This document shows, in pieces, positions 1 through 8,048 of a stretch of DNA of 64,000 nucleotides. The position numbers and the translations under genes are program-made. This stretch comes from Arthrobacter sp. EpRS71 (GTDB taxonomy: Bacteria > Actinomycetota > Actinomycetes > Actinomycetales > Micrococcaceae), in assembly GCF_001512285.1 (NCBI RefSeq), contig NZ_LNUV01000006.1, forward strand, positions 398,158 through 462,157, in the 5' to 3' direction. The notes under the pieces were generated by a model. It saw only the letters and a program-made list of their open reading frames with translations. It was not told the origin of the DNA and did no database searches. How positions within the stretch are numbered: the first letter of the stretch is position 1; each line of letters starts with the position of its first letter.

Positions 1-1656
1 GCCAACGGGGATGGTTCCGGCGACTTCCACGGCCTGATCGAAAAACTGGATTATCTCCAGTGGTTGGGCGTCGACTGCCTGTGGTTGCCGCCGTTCTTCC
101 ATTCCCCGTTGCGCGACGGGGGTTACGATATCGCGGACTACACATCCGTGTTGGACGAGTTCGGCACCATCAGCGACTTCAAGAGATTGGTTGCAGAGGC
201 CCACGCACGTGGCGTCCGGGTGATTATCGACCTGCCCTTGAACCACACCTCGGACCAGCATCCGTGGTTCCAGGAATCGCGGAAGGACCCCACCGGTCCT
301 TACGGAGATTTCTATGTGTGGAGCGATACTGACGAGAAGTACCAGGACGCACGGATCATCTTTGTTGACACCGAAGAGTCCAACTGGACGTTCGATCCCA
401 TTCGCCGGCAATTTTTCTGGCACCGCTTCTTCAGCCACCAGCCGGACCTGAACTTCGAGAACCCCGCAGTCATCGAGGCGCTCTACGACGTCGTCAGATT
501 TTGGCTGGACCAGGGCATCGATGGCTTCCGGGCCGACGCCATTCCCTACCTGTTCGAAGAGGACGGCACCAACTGCGAGAACCTGCCGGCCACCCACACC
601 TTCCTGCAGGATCTTCGCCGGATGGTGGACTCGAACTACCCCGGGCGGGTGATCATTGCCGAGGCGAACCAGCCGCCGCATGAGGTGGTGGAGTACTTCG
701 GCACCGAGGAAGCCCCCGAATGCCACATGGCCTTCCATTTCCCCATCATGCCGAGGCTTTACTACGCCTTGCGGGACCAGAAGGCGGCTCCCATCATTGA
801 CGCCCTGCGGAACACCCCGGAGATTCCCAAAGGGGCGCAGTGGGGCACTTTCCTGAGGAACCACGACGAACTGACCTTGGAGATGGTGCCCGCCGAGGAA
901 CGCGCCGCCATGCTGGGCTGGTACGCCCCGGACCCGCGGATGCGGGCCAACATTGGTATTCGACGCCGGTTGGCGCCGCTGCTGGATAACTCCCGTTCCG
1001 AGATCGAGCTGATCAACGCGTTGCTGCTGTCCCTGCCGGGCAGCCCGTTCCTGTACTACGGCGATGAGATCGGTATGGGAGACAACATTTGGCTCGATGA
1101 CCGTGATGCCGTCCGGACTCCCATGCAGTGGAACCCCGACCGCAACGCTGGTTTTTCCGGGGCTGACCCGGGCCAGCTTTACCTGCCGGTCATCCAGTCG
1201 CTGGTTTACAACTACAGCATGACCAACGTTGAAGCCGAGGCGGCGCATTCGGGCTCTTTGCTGCGCTGGACCCGCCAGATCCTCAGCGTCCGGAAGAACC
1301 ATCCGGTGTTTGGACTGGGCGGCTTCCGGCACGTCGAAGCGGACCATGAGGTGGTTCTCGCGTACGTTCGGGAATTGCCGGCGGGAAACCCCGAGGGGGA
1401 GGACGCCGAAACCGTACTGTGCGTCTTCAATCTGTCCCAGCACCCCGTGGCGGCAACGCTGGACATTCCCGAGTATGCCGGCCGGGGCTTGCGCGATATT
1501 TTCGGTGGCCAGCCTTTCCCGGCGGTCGGCGACAACGGTCATTTGACCGTGATGCTGGGTAGCCACAGCTTCTACTGGCTGCGGGTCCGCTCAGCATTTT
1601 CCAATCCCACGTCGCCTTATACCCAGGCGATCCCCGTGGTGACCTCCAAAGGATGA
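1..1656 (+). CDS. treS: Trehalose synthase (maltose alpha-D-glucosyltransferase), 5' truncated
   Basis: The frame is open from base 1, so the true start lies upstream and the ATG at 64 is internal. TreS interconverts maltose and trehalose in the cytoplasm and feeds maltose to maltokinase in the GlgE glucan pathway. The visible part is a GH13 barrel: NHTSDQHPWF is region I, FRADAIPYL holds the nucleophile Asp, IIAEANQPP the acid/base Glu and RNHDELTLEM region IV. A beta-sandwich tail follows. The stop lies one base before the ATG of the maltokinase-branching enzyme fusion, so the two are translationally coupled. An alpha-glucosidase is the main alternative family reading, but the neighbour makes TreS far more likely. 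Confidence 0.93.
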   Translation, partial: ANGDGSGDFHGLIEKLDYLQWLGVDCLWLPPFFHSPLRDGGYDIADYTSVLDEFGTISDFKRLVAEAHARGVRVIIDLPLNHTSDQHPWFQESRKDPTGPYGDFYVWSDTDEKYQDARIIFVDTEESNWTFDPIRRQFFWHRFFSHQPDLNFENPAVIEALYDVVRFWLDQGIDGFRADAIPYLFEEDGTNCENLPATHTFLQDLRRMVDSNYPGRVIIAEANQPPHEVVEYFGTEEAPECHMAFHFPIMPRLYYALRDQKAAPIIDALRNTPEIPKGAQWGTFLRNHDELTLEMVPAEERAAMLGWYAPDPRMRANIGIRRRLAPLLDNSRSEIELINALLLSLPGSPFLYYGDEIGMGDNIWLDDRDAVRTPMQWNPDRNAGFSGADPGQLYLPVIQSLVYNYSMTNVEAEAAHSGSLLRWTRQILSVRKNHPVFGLGGFRHVEADHEVVLAYVRELPAGNPEGEDAETVLCVFNLSQHPVAATLDIPEYAGRGLRDIFGGQPFPAVGDNGHLTVMLGSHSFYWLRVRSAFSNPTSPYTQAIPVVTSKG

Positions 1657-1657
1657 G

Positions 1658-4600
1658 ATGAACAAGGAAAACTTGAACCCCTCCATTGAAGGACTTCTCA
1701 GGACCTGGCTGCCAGGCAAGCGCTGGTTCCCGGTCAAGAGCCCCGACTTTGCGCTGGAGCAGGTGGGCGGTTTCAACCTTCCCCCTGCCGGCGGACCCCA
1801 TTCCGGCGGCGACGCACAGTTCGGAGTGGTGCTGTTGGCGGTAACCCACCGAACGGCCGACGGCGGTGCGCGGACTGACGTTGTCCAGGTTCCGTTGAGC
1901 TTCAGGAACCAGCCGCTGCCGGAGGCCACATCAGCTTTGCTCGGGGAAATCACGGATCCTGAAAAGGGCCTGCGGTTCGTGTACGACGCCGTCTTCGATG
2001 CCGATTTCATCACTGCCTGGTTGGAACTGATGCGCGGTGAAGGAAACGCTGGCGGTGCCCAGGGGCACCTGATCCGTGGCCGCGTCGCGCTCCCCGGGCA
2101 TCCCACGTCCGTGAAGGTCCTCTCCGGCGAGCAGTCCAACACCTCGGTCATCATCGACGACGGCGGTTCGGCAGCGATCGTCAAAATCTTCCGAGTGCTC
2201 GCCGCGGGTAAAAATCCTGAGGTGGAACTTGGCGCCGCCCTGACGGCGGCCGGGACCACGGAGGTTCCCGCGACGCTTGGATGGATCAGCGGCTCGTGGG
2301 TTGGGCCGGCGTCGAGCGGTTCCGCAGAGGCCACCGGCGAGCTGGCTGTGGCTCACGAGTTCCTTCTGGGCGGCTTGGATGCCTGGCGCCTGGCAGTCGA
2401 GGCCGCCGCCGCCGGCAAGGATTTCACGGCGGAAGCCCACGGGCTCGGCGCTGCTACCGCCACGGTTCACGCCAGGCTCGCGGAAACGTTCGGGACCCAG
2501 GACGGTCAGGATCAGGGACCGGATATCATCGCCACAGTAGCCCGGCGTGTTCGTGGCTCGTGGGCTGAGGCCGCGTCCGCCGTCGGGCCCCATGACCACC
2601 AACTCGATGAGTTGTTGGCAGCGCTGGATCCCCGGGACGTGGGCCAGTTGCAGCGCGTCCACGGCGACCTCCACCTGGGCCAGATTCTTCTGGTGCCCGG
2701 CGCTGAGGGTCAGCCGGGACGGTGGGCCATCCTCGACTTCGAGGGCGAGCCCCTACGGACCATTGATGAGCGCAATTCTCCCGACCTTCCCTTGCGGGAT
2801 GTCACCGGGATGCTGCGCTCGTTCGACTACGCGGCCGGTGCCGCCACGCGCGAAAACTCCGATGCCAGGGTGCCCGAAACCTGGGTGGATGACTGCGCTG
2901 CCGCGTTCCTTCAGGGGTACAGCGAGGTCACCCCGGGAACCATTGACCGCCGCTCGCCGCTCTTTGTGGCATTGTGGCTGGACAAGGCCTTATACGAGGT
3001 TGTTTACGAGTTGCGGAACCGGCCCGACTGGTTGTCGATCCCCGTGAATGCATCCCGACGAATCCTCGACAATACAAGCCGCGGCAAGCATGCGGCAGCT
3101 ACAGCGGAAGGTAATGACATGACTGGCTCTGCACGCACCGAACGGCCCCGAATTCCCCTGCATGTGGACTCCGAGACCTTGGAACGCGTGGCGGCCGGCG
3201 CCTACCATGCGCCGCACTCCGTGCTTGGCGCCCACCTGGATGATCACGGCCACGTCACCATCCGTACCGTGAAGCACCTCGCGAAGTCCGTGGTTGTTGT
3301 GACCGAAGCCGGCCGCAACGACATGACCCATGAGGCGCACGGCGTCTGGACCGCGGTCCTGGAACCGCTGCAGGCCGGCCACGTGCCGGACTACCGTTTG
3401 GAAGTGGTGTACGACGTCGAACCCGTCACCATTGATGACCCGTACCACTACCTGCCTACCGTGGGTGAGGTGGACCTGCACCTGATCGGAGAAGGCCGCC
3501 ACGAACGTCTTTGGGATGTCCTCGGTGCGCACGTTCAGCACTACCGCTCCGCGTTGGGCGAGGTGGACGGAGTCTCCTTCGCCGTCTGGGCCCCGAACGC
3601 CCAGGCCGTCCGGGTGAAGGGTGACTTCAACGGCTGGGATGGCCGCTCCCACGGAATGCGTTCTTTGGGTTCCTCCGGGGTGTGGGAATTGTTCATTCCG
3701 GGCGTTGTAGCAGGGGCGTGCTACAAATACGAGATCCTCACCAAGGCGGGTCACTGGATTGAAAAAGCCGATCCGCTGGCTTTCGGCACCGAGGTCCCGC
3801 CGCTCACTGCTTCACGTGTAGTGGACGCCAGCTACCGGTTCAAGGACGCGGAATGGATGAGCGCCCGTGCCGCGAAGGACCCGCACAATTCGCCCATGAG
3901 CGTTTACGAAGTCCACTTGGGCTCCTGGCGACTGGGCCTTGGCTATAAGGAACTTGCCAAGGAACTCGTGGACTACGTGAAGTGGCTTGGGTTCTCCCAC
4001 GTTGAGTTCATGCCGGTGGCGGAGCACCCCTTTGGTGGTTCGTGGGGTTACCAGGTGACGTCCTACTTCGCTCCCACCTCACGGTTCGGACACCCTGACG
4101 AGTTCCGGTTCCTGGTGGATTCACTCCACCAGGCCGGCATCGGTGTCCTGCTTGACTGGGTGCCTGCTCACTTCCCCAAGGACTCCTGGGCGCTGGCACA
4201 GTTCGACGGTCAGCCGCTGTACGAGCACTCGGACCCCGCCTTGGGCGAACACCCGGACTGGGGAACCCTGATCTTCGATTTCGGGCGCAGCGAGGTCCGC
4301 AACTTCCTGGTGGCGAACGCCCTGTACTGGCTGGAGGAATTCCACATCGATGGCCTGCGGGTGGACGCCGTGGCCTCCATGATCTACCTGGACTACTCCC
4401 GTGAAGAAGGGCAGTGGAGGCCCAACAAGTTCGGCGGCCGTGAGAACCTCGAAGCTATTTCCTTCATGCAGGAAGTCAACGCCACCGTCTACAAGTCCCA
4501 CCCCGGCGCCATCATCATTGCCGAGGAATCCACCGCATTCCCTGGTGTCACGGCGCCCACGAATCATGGCGGACTGGGTTTCGGGCTCAAATGGAACATG

Positions 4601-5329
4601 GGCTGGATGCATGACTCGCTCAGCTACATTTCCGAAGACCCCATCAACCGCAAGTGGCACCACGGCACCATCACGTTCTCACTGGTCTACGCCTTCACTG
4701 AGAACTTCCTGCTGCCCATCAGCCACGACGAAGTCGTTCACGGCAAAGGCTCCATGCTGCGGAAGATGCCCGGTGACCGGTGGCAGCAACTGGCCAACCT
4801 GCGTGCCTTCTTCGCTTACCAGTGGGCGCACCCTGGCAAGCAACTGATCTTTATGGGTACTGAGTTCGGCCAGGAAGCGGAATGGTCCGAACAGTACGGA
4901 CTGGACTGGTTCCTTGCCGACATCCCCGCGCACCGCGGACTGCAGCTCCTCATCAAGGATCTCAACGAGCTCTACACCTCAACGCCGGCCCTTTACCAGC
5001 GGGACAACGAGGCTGGCGGTTTCCAGTGGATCAATGGCGGGGATGCCGATCACAACGTCCTCACCTTTATCCGCTGGGATCACGAAGGCAAGCCGTTGGT
5101 GTGCGCAGTGAACTTCTCCGGCGGTCCGCACAAGGACTACATCCTGGGTGTTCCGGCAGCGGGGGACTGGGTGGAAGTCCTCAACACCGACGCTGAGACG
5201 TATGGCGGCTCGGGGGTTGTCAACGCAGGATTGCTGAAGGCTTCGACGCCGGGAACTGACGGACAGCCTGCGGCGCTGACCGTCACGCTGCCTCCGCTGG
5301 GCGCCTCCTGGTTCACGCCGGCTGAGTAG
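1658..5329 (+). CDS. glgB: Maltokinase - 1,4-alpha-glucan branching enzyme fusion
   Basis: One 1223-residue frame carries two enzymes. Residues about 1-480 are maltokinase-like (maltose + ATP to maltose 1-phosphate): VHGDLHLGQ is the kinase catalytic loop and ILDFEGEP the metal-binding motif. An internal Met at residue 488 (position 3119) begins a complete GlgB: a CBM48-type N-terminal part, then a GH13 barrel with DWVPAHFP, GLRVDAVASM (nucleophile), IIAEES (acid/base) and SHDEVVHGKG. GlgB makes alpha-1,6 branches in glycogen. In many actinobacteria the two are separate genes; here no stop lies between them. AAAGGATG precedes the start. Upstream treS and this gene give trehalose to maltose to maltose-1-P to branched glucan. 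The internal ATG might also give free GlgB, with only a weak ribosome site before it. Confidence 0.93.
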   Translation: MNKENLNPSIEGLLRTWLPGKRWFPVKSPDFALEQVGGFNLPPAGGPHSGGDAQFGVVLLAVTHRTADGGARTDVVQVPLSFRNQPLPEATSALLGEITDPEKGLRFVYDAVFDADFITAWLELMRGEGNAGGAQGHLIRGRVALPGHPTSVKVLSGEQSNTSVIIDDGGSAAIVKIFRVLAAGKNPEVELGAALTAAGTTEVPATLGWISGSWVGPASSGSAEATGELAVAHEFLLGGLDAWRLAVEAAAAGKDFTAEAHGLGAATATVHARLAETFGTQDGQDQGPDIIATVARRVRGSWAEAASAVGPHDHQLDELLAALDPRDVGQLQRVHGDLHLGQILLVPGAEGQPGRWAILDFEGEPLRTIDERNSPDLPLRDVTGMLRSFDYAAGAATRENSDARVPETWVDDCAAAFLQGYSEVTPGTIDRRSPLFVALWLDKALYEVVYELRNRPDWLSIPVNASRRILDNTSRGKHAAATAEGNDMTGSARTERPRIPLHVDSETLERVAAGAYHAPHSVLGAHLDDHGHVTIRTVKHLAKSVVVVTEAGRNDMTHEAHGVWTAVLEPLQAGHVPDYRLEVVYDVEPVTIDDPYHYLPTVGEVDLHLIGEGRHERLWDVLGAHVQHYRSALGEVDGVSFAVWAPNAQAVRVKGDFNGWDGRSHGMRSLGSSGVWELFIPGVVAGACYKYEILTKAGHWIEKADPLAFGTEVPPLTASRVVDASYRFKDAEWMSARAAKDPHNSPMSVYEVHLGSWRLGLGYKELAKELVDYVKWLGFSHVEFMPVAEHPFGGSWGYQVTSYFAPTSRFGHPDEFRFLVDSLHQAGIGVLLDWVPAHFPKDSWALAQFDGQPLYEHSDPALGEHPDWGTLIFDFGRSEVRNFLVANALYWLEEFHIDGLRVDAVASMIYLDYSREEGQWRPNKFGGRENLEAISFMQEVNATVYKSHPGAIIIAEESTAFPGVTAPTNHGGLGFGLKWNMGWMHDSLSYISEDPINRKWHHGTITFSLVYAFTENFLLPISHDEVVHGKGSMLRKMPGDRWQQLANLRAFFAYQWAHPGKQLIFMGTEFGQEAEWSEQYGLDWFLADIPAHRGLQLLIKDLNELYTSTPALYQRDNEAGGFQWINGGDADHNVLTFIRWDHEGKPLVCAVNFSGGPHKDYILGVPAAGDWVEVLNTDAETYGGSGVVNAGLLKASTPGTDGQPAALTVTLPPLGASWFTPAE

Positions 5330-5375
5330 CCTGAGCGTTCGTAGCAGCGACTAGGGCGGTTGCGCCTGGTGTGAG

Positions 5376-5410
5376 GAGGGTCCGGAGCCGTGGCTCCGGG
5401 CCCTCTTCCC
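5376..5410 (+). terminator. Terminator after the glgB fusion
   Basis: GC-rich inverted repeat (GAGGGTCCGGAG ... CTCCGGGCCCTC, one G-U pair) followed by a pyrimidine-rich stretch, 47 bases past the stop codon. It separates the glucan genes from the rrn-type promoter downstream. Confidence 0.8.
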
Positions 5411-5460
5411 TTTGTTTCCGGGGTTTTTGCTCGACTTAGAGGGTGTGTCGTTGACGGGTT

Positions 5461-5489
5461 TTGCCATCCCGGGGAAGTAGGGGTATAGT
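5461..5489 (+). promoter_or_regulatory. Probable rRNA-type promoter for the lone 5S gene
   Basis: TTGCCA at 5461-5466 and TATAGT at 5484-5489 are spaced by 17 bases, a good primary-sigma promoter. It sits about 300 bases upstream of the 5S gene and just ahead of a typical rrn leader. Confidence 0.6.
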
Positions 5490-5786
5490 TAGTACCCGCG
5501 CTGCTCCACTGGTTGAGACCGCAAACTGACAAGAAACCGCAAGGAAAAATCACGTCAGTCTTGCCGATTTGACCGGAAGGAATCCAGCCGGTAAGTTTGA
5601 AAAGTTGCTCCGGAGCGATCCAGCTAAGGCTGGTGGTACTGCTTTGGAATAGTGACCTGTTGTTTGAGAACTCAATAGTGTGCCAAGTTTGTTGATGCCG
5701 ATTGTTTTTTTGATTGGTTGAAATTATGGCTGGATCATTGCGCACCCCCGTGTGTGGTGGTCTGGTTTTCAGCTGGTTTTAACAGA
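5490..5786 (+). promoter_or_regulatory. rrn-type leader with antitermination/processing element
   Basis: About 300 bases without a gene. The stretch at 5656-5690 (TGTTTGAGAACTCAATAGTG and flanks) is the conserved element seen in leaders ahead of 16S genes in Arthrobacter relatives, associated with antitermination and RNase III processing. A T-rich imperfect stem (GATTG ... GATTGG) follows near 5700. In a normal operon 16S would come next; here the leader runs straight into 5S. Assignment is from recall of Arthrobacter leaders. Confidence 0.6.
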
Positions 5787-5904
5787 GTTACGGCGGTCAT
5801 AGCGTGGGGGAAACGCCCGGTCCCATTCCGAACCCGGAAGCTAAGACCCACAGCGCCGATGGTACTGCACCCGGGAGGGTGTGGGAGAGTAGGACACCGC
5901 CGGA
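5787..5904 (+). rRNA. rrf: 5S ribosomal RNA (orphan copy)
   Basis: The 118-base sequence starts GTTACGGCGGTCATAGCG and contains the conserved core CCCGGTCCCATTCCGAACCCGGAAGCTAAG (shown split: loop A/B and helix III elements), GATGGTACTGC and the closing GAGAGTAGGACACCGCCG. The 5' GGCGGT pairs with the 3' ACCGCC. No 16S or 23S sequence lies on either side. The copy looks intact and is followed by a strong terminator, so it is probably expressed as free 5S. Confidence 0.95.
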
Positions 5905-5916
5905 CATAAATTGAGA

Positions 5917-5950
5917 AGGGCCCCAGCCAACGCTGGGGCTCTTCGTCTTT
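5917..5950 (+). terminator. Terminator of the 5S transcript
   Basis: Inverted repeat GGCCCCAGC / GCTGGGGCT with a short loop, followed by CTTCGTCTTT, 12 bases past the 5S end. Classic intrinsic terminator layout. Confidence 0.85.
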
Positions 5951-5992
5951 AACCCACCCGTGCGCCTTTGACCCCCGGTAGAGTTGGTGGTC

Positions 5993-6487
5993 ATGGAAAA
6001 TCTCTTTAGCCACCCAGAGCCGGAGCCCGAGTCGTCCAGGCAGGATTTTAACGGCCTGGAGCCCTTCATCATCACTGTTGTGGTTCCCACCAACGTGTCG
6101 CATGCCTTCCAGGGGTTCACTGATCATCCACACCTTTGGTGGCCGCTGGAACAGGAGAGTGTGTACGGCGAAGGTTCACATGTTGAGTTCGAAGAGAACC
6201 TGATCCTGGAGACGGCCGAGGATGGCCGCACATCCGTTTGGGGGACCATCGACGATTGGCAGCCCCCGCTGTCCTTCCACGCCAGCTGGTATCCGGCCAG
6301 TACGCCCCTGTGGTCCACGGAGATCCGTGTGGTGTTCCGGGCGGTGGAAGAGGGCACTGAAGTGCGTCTGATCCACGATGGTTGGGAAGGCGCGGAGGAC
6401 CCTGCAGCATCCCGCGCTTCCTACGCCGAAGGCTGGCCCCGCGTCTTGGAGCGCTACGTGAGGTTTATGGGCGGAGCCGTTGCCTAG
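5993..6487 (+). CDS. SRPBCC / AHSA1-like domain protein
   Basis: The 164-residue protein has the layout of the START-like SRPBCC fold: an N-terminal beta-strand leading into a helix with VVPTNVSHAFQGFTDHPHLWWP, a central VWGTIDDWQPP strand pair and a long C-terminal helix (SRASYAEGWPRVLERYVRFM). Such proteins bind hydrophobic ligands in a closed cavity; the ligand cannot be told here. ATG 5993 is preferred over TTG 5984, as neither has a strong ribosome site. It overlaps the next gene by eight bases, so the pair is probably co-translated. Confidence 0.8.
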   Translation: MENLFSHPEPEPESSRQDFNGLEPFIITVVVPTNVSHAFQGFTDHPHLWWPLEQESVYGEGSHVEFEENLILETAEDGRTSVWGTIDDWQPPLSFHASWYPASTPLWSTEIRVVFRAVEEGTEVRLIHDGWEGAEDPAASRASYAEGWPRVLERYVRFMGGAVA

Positions 6488-7001
6488 GATTCGCAGGCTC
6501 CAAGCGAAGGATTGGGAGTTGTTGAAGGCGATCCGTCTGGAGATGCTCACAGATACGCCCATGGCCTACGTTGAGAGCCTGGATGCCGCCCGCCGGCAAA
6601 CCGAAACCCAATGGCAGGAGCGTGCTGCCGCGATGTCCGGCGACGCCAGCATCACCGTGGTTGCCGACACAGGCGAAGACGGCAGCAAACTCTGCGGCCT
6701 GATGCGGGTGGTGCTCAAACATCCCCAGAATCCGGAGCGGCCGCTGCAGGCCATGCTGATCAGCGTCTACGTGGCTCCCGAGCATCGAGGGCTGGGATTG
6801 GCCGACGAACTCCTGAAGATGTCCTGTAACGCTGCAGCGGGGGAATTGAAGGCCGAAAGCATTGAACTCGGCGTCCATGAGGAGAACGTGAGGGCGCTGG
6901 CGTTCTACCGTCGCCACGGATTCGAGACCACGGGTGCCAGCAGGCCTTACCCGCAGGACACGTCAAAGCTGGAGCTCGTGATGGAACGTCGGCTTCCGTA
7001 A
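6480..7001 (+). CDS. GNAT-family N-acetyltransferase
   Basis: This 173-residue protein has the GNAT core: beta-strand 4 LISVYVAPEHRGLG followed by the acetyl-CoA binding turn (RGLGLADELL) and the closing NVRALAFYRRHGFE helix-strand. Such enzymes move acetyl from acetyl-CoA to an amine; the acceptor is unknown. It starts with TTG inside the end of the SRPBCC gene (eight-base overlap). It converges on the LacI gene with only five bases between the stop codons; a short stem (GGCTTC/GAAGCC) covers the junction. Confidence 0.85.
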   Translation: MPRIRRLQAKDWELLKAIRLEMLTDTPMAYVESLDAARRQTETQWQERAAAMSGDASITVVADTGEDGSKLCGLMRVVLKHPQNPERPLQAMLISVYVAPEHRGLGLADELLKMSCNAAAGELKAESIELGVHEENVRALAFYRRHGFETTGASRPYPQDTSKLELVMERRLP

Positions 7002-7006
7002 GAAGC

Positions 7007-8029
7007 CTAAGAGGTGCCGGGCTTCGGTACGGCTGTACTTGTCCGGACCACCAGCTTGGTGGGGTGCTCGGTATCGGCCGGCTCCAGGACCAAGCCGTTG
7101 TTGATGGCGCCCAGCAGAGTCCTGACGGCCGCTGCGCCCTGGCCTTTGGCGTCTTGGTCGATTGTTGTCAGGCCCAAGACCTTGCCGAGGTCATGCCCGT
7201 CGATGCCCATGACCGAAAGGTCGTCCGGGATGCGCAGGCCGAAGTCCCGGGCAGCGAGTATGGTGCCGATTGCCATTTCATCTGACGCCGCGAACACTGC
7301 GGTAGGCCTCTCAGGTGCGCTGGCCAGCAGTTGCCGCGCGGCCGCGTATGCGCCTTCAATAGTGAAGTCCGCGGAAACCATCCATTCGGGCCTGACGGGG
7401 CAGCCGGCGTCGTTCATTGCTTTCTCAAAACCGCTGCGGCGGGTTCCCGGCAGATGGAAGTCCTGGTCGTAGGCTTCCAGACCGGTGATGTGCGCGATCT
7501 TGGTATGCCCCAGACCCAACAGGTGGTTGGTGGCTTTCAGGGCGATTCCCGAGTCGTCGATCCTGATGGTGGAGGCTCCCGGCAAAGGACCACCGATGCC
7601 CACAATGGGCCGGTGCACTGCGTGAAGTTTCTGGATTTCGTCTTCGCTGAGTTCCAGGGAGACCGCAATCACCGCATCCACCCGTTTGCGGAGCAGGAAG
7701 TCGTTGAAGACGCTCTGCCGGTGCGCCGGGTGCTCCGCGATGTTGTAGAGGGTGAGGTCGTAACCGGCCTCAAGCAGCGCCGCTGAGGCACCCTCGATCA
7801 CCGCTGAAAAGAACCAGCGGTGGACCGAGGGAACCACCAATCCGACGTTGTGCGTGCGCCCGGAGGCCAAGCTCGATGCATGATAGGACAGCACGAACCC
7901 CAGCTCGGCCGCAGCGGTACGGGCGCGCTCCCGGCTGGTGGGAGAGACGTTGCCCTTTCCGCTCAGCGCCCGCGACACCGTGGCAACGGACAGCCCTGCT
8001 CGCTCGGCTACGTCCTTGATGCCGGTCAT
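7007..8029 (-). CDS. LacI-family transcriptional regulator
   Basis: 340 residues, the usual LacI length. The N-terminal HTH and hinge helix read IKDVAERAGLSVATVSRALS; a periplasmic-binding-like sensor domain follows, with GIGGPLPGASTIRIDD and VFAASDEMAIGTI as recognisable strands. It lies 19 bases downstream of the GH13 glucosidase in the same direction, so it probably represses that gene through the AAACGCTT boxes upstream of it. The effector is likely the glucosidase's sugar or its product; this is inference from position. Confidence 0.92.
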   Translation of the reverse strand: MTGIKDVAERAGLSVATVSRALSGKGNVSPTSRERARTAAAELGFVLSYHASSLASGRTHNVGLVVPSVHRWFFSAVIEGASAALLEAGYDLTLYNIAEHPAHRQSVFNDFLLRKRVDAVIAVSLELSEDEIQKLHAVHRPIVGIGGPLPGASTIRIDDSGIALKATNHLLGLGHTKIAHITGLEAYDQDFHLPGTRRSGFEKAMNDAGCPVRPEWMVSADFTIEGAYAAARQLLASAPERPTAVFAASDEMAIGTILAARDFGLRIPDDLSVMGIDGHDLGKVLGLTTIDQDAKGQGAAAVRTLLGAINNGLVLEPADTEHPTKLVVRTSTAVPKPGTS

Positions 8030-8048
8030 GCTGCTCCTCGGTGGAAAA

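Noticed and set aside
64..66. ATG at 64 as the start of treS
   Set aside because: The frame is open and homologous from base 1 (GDGSGDFHGLIEKLDYL), so the gene begins before the window.
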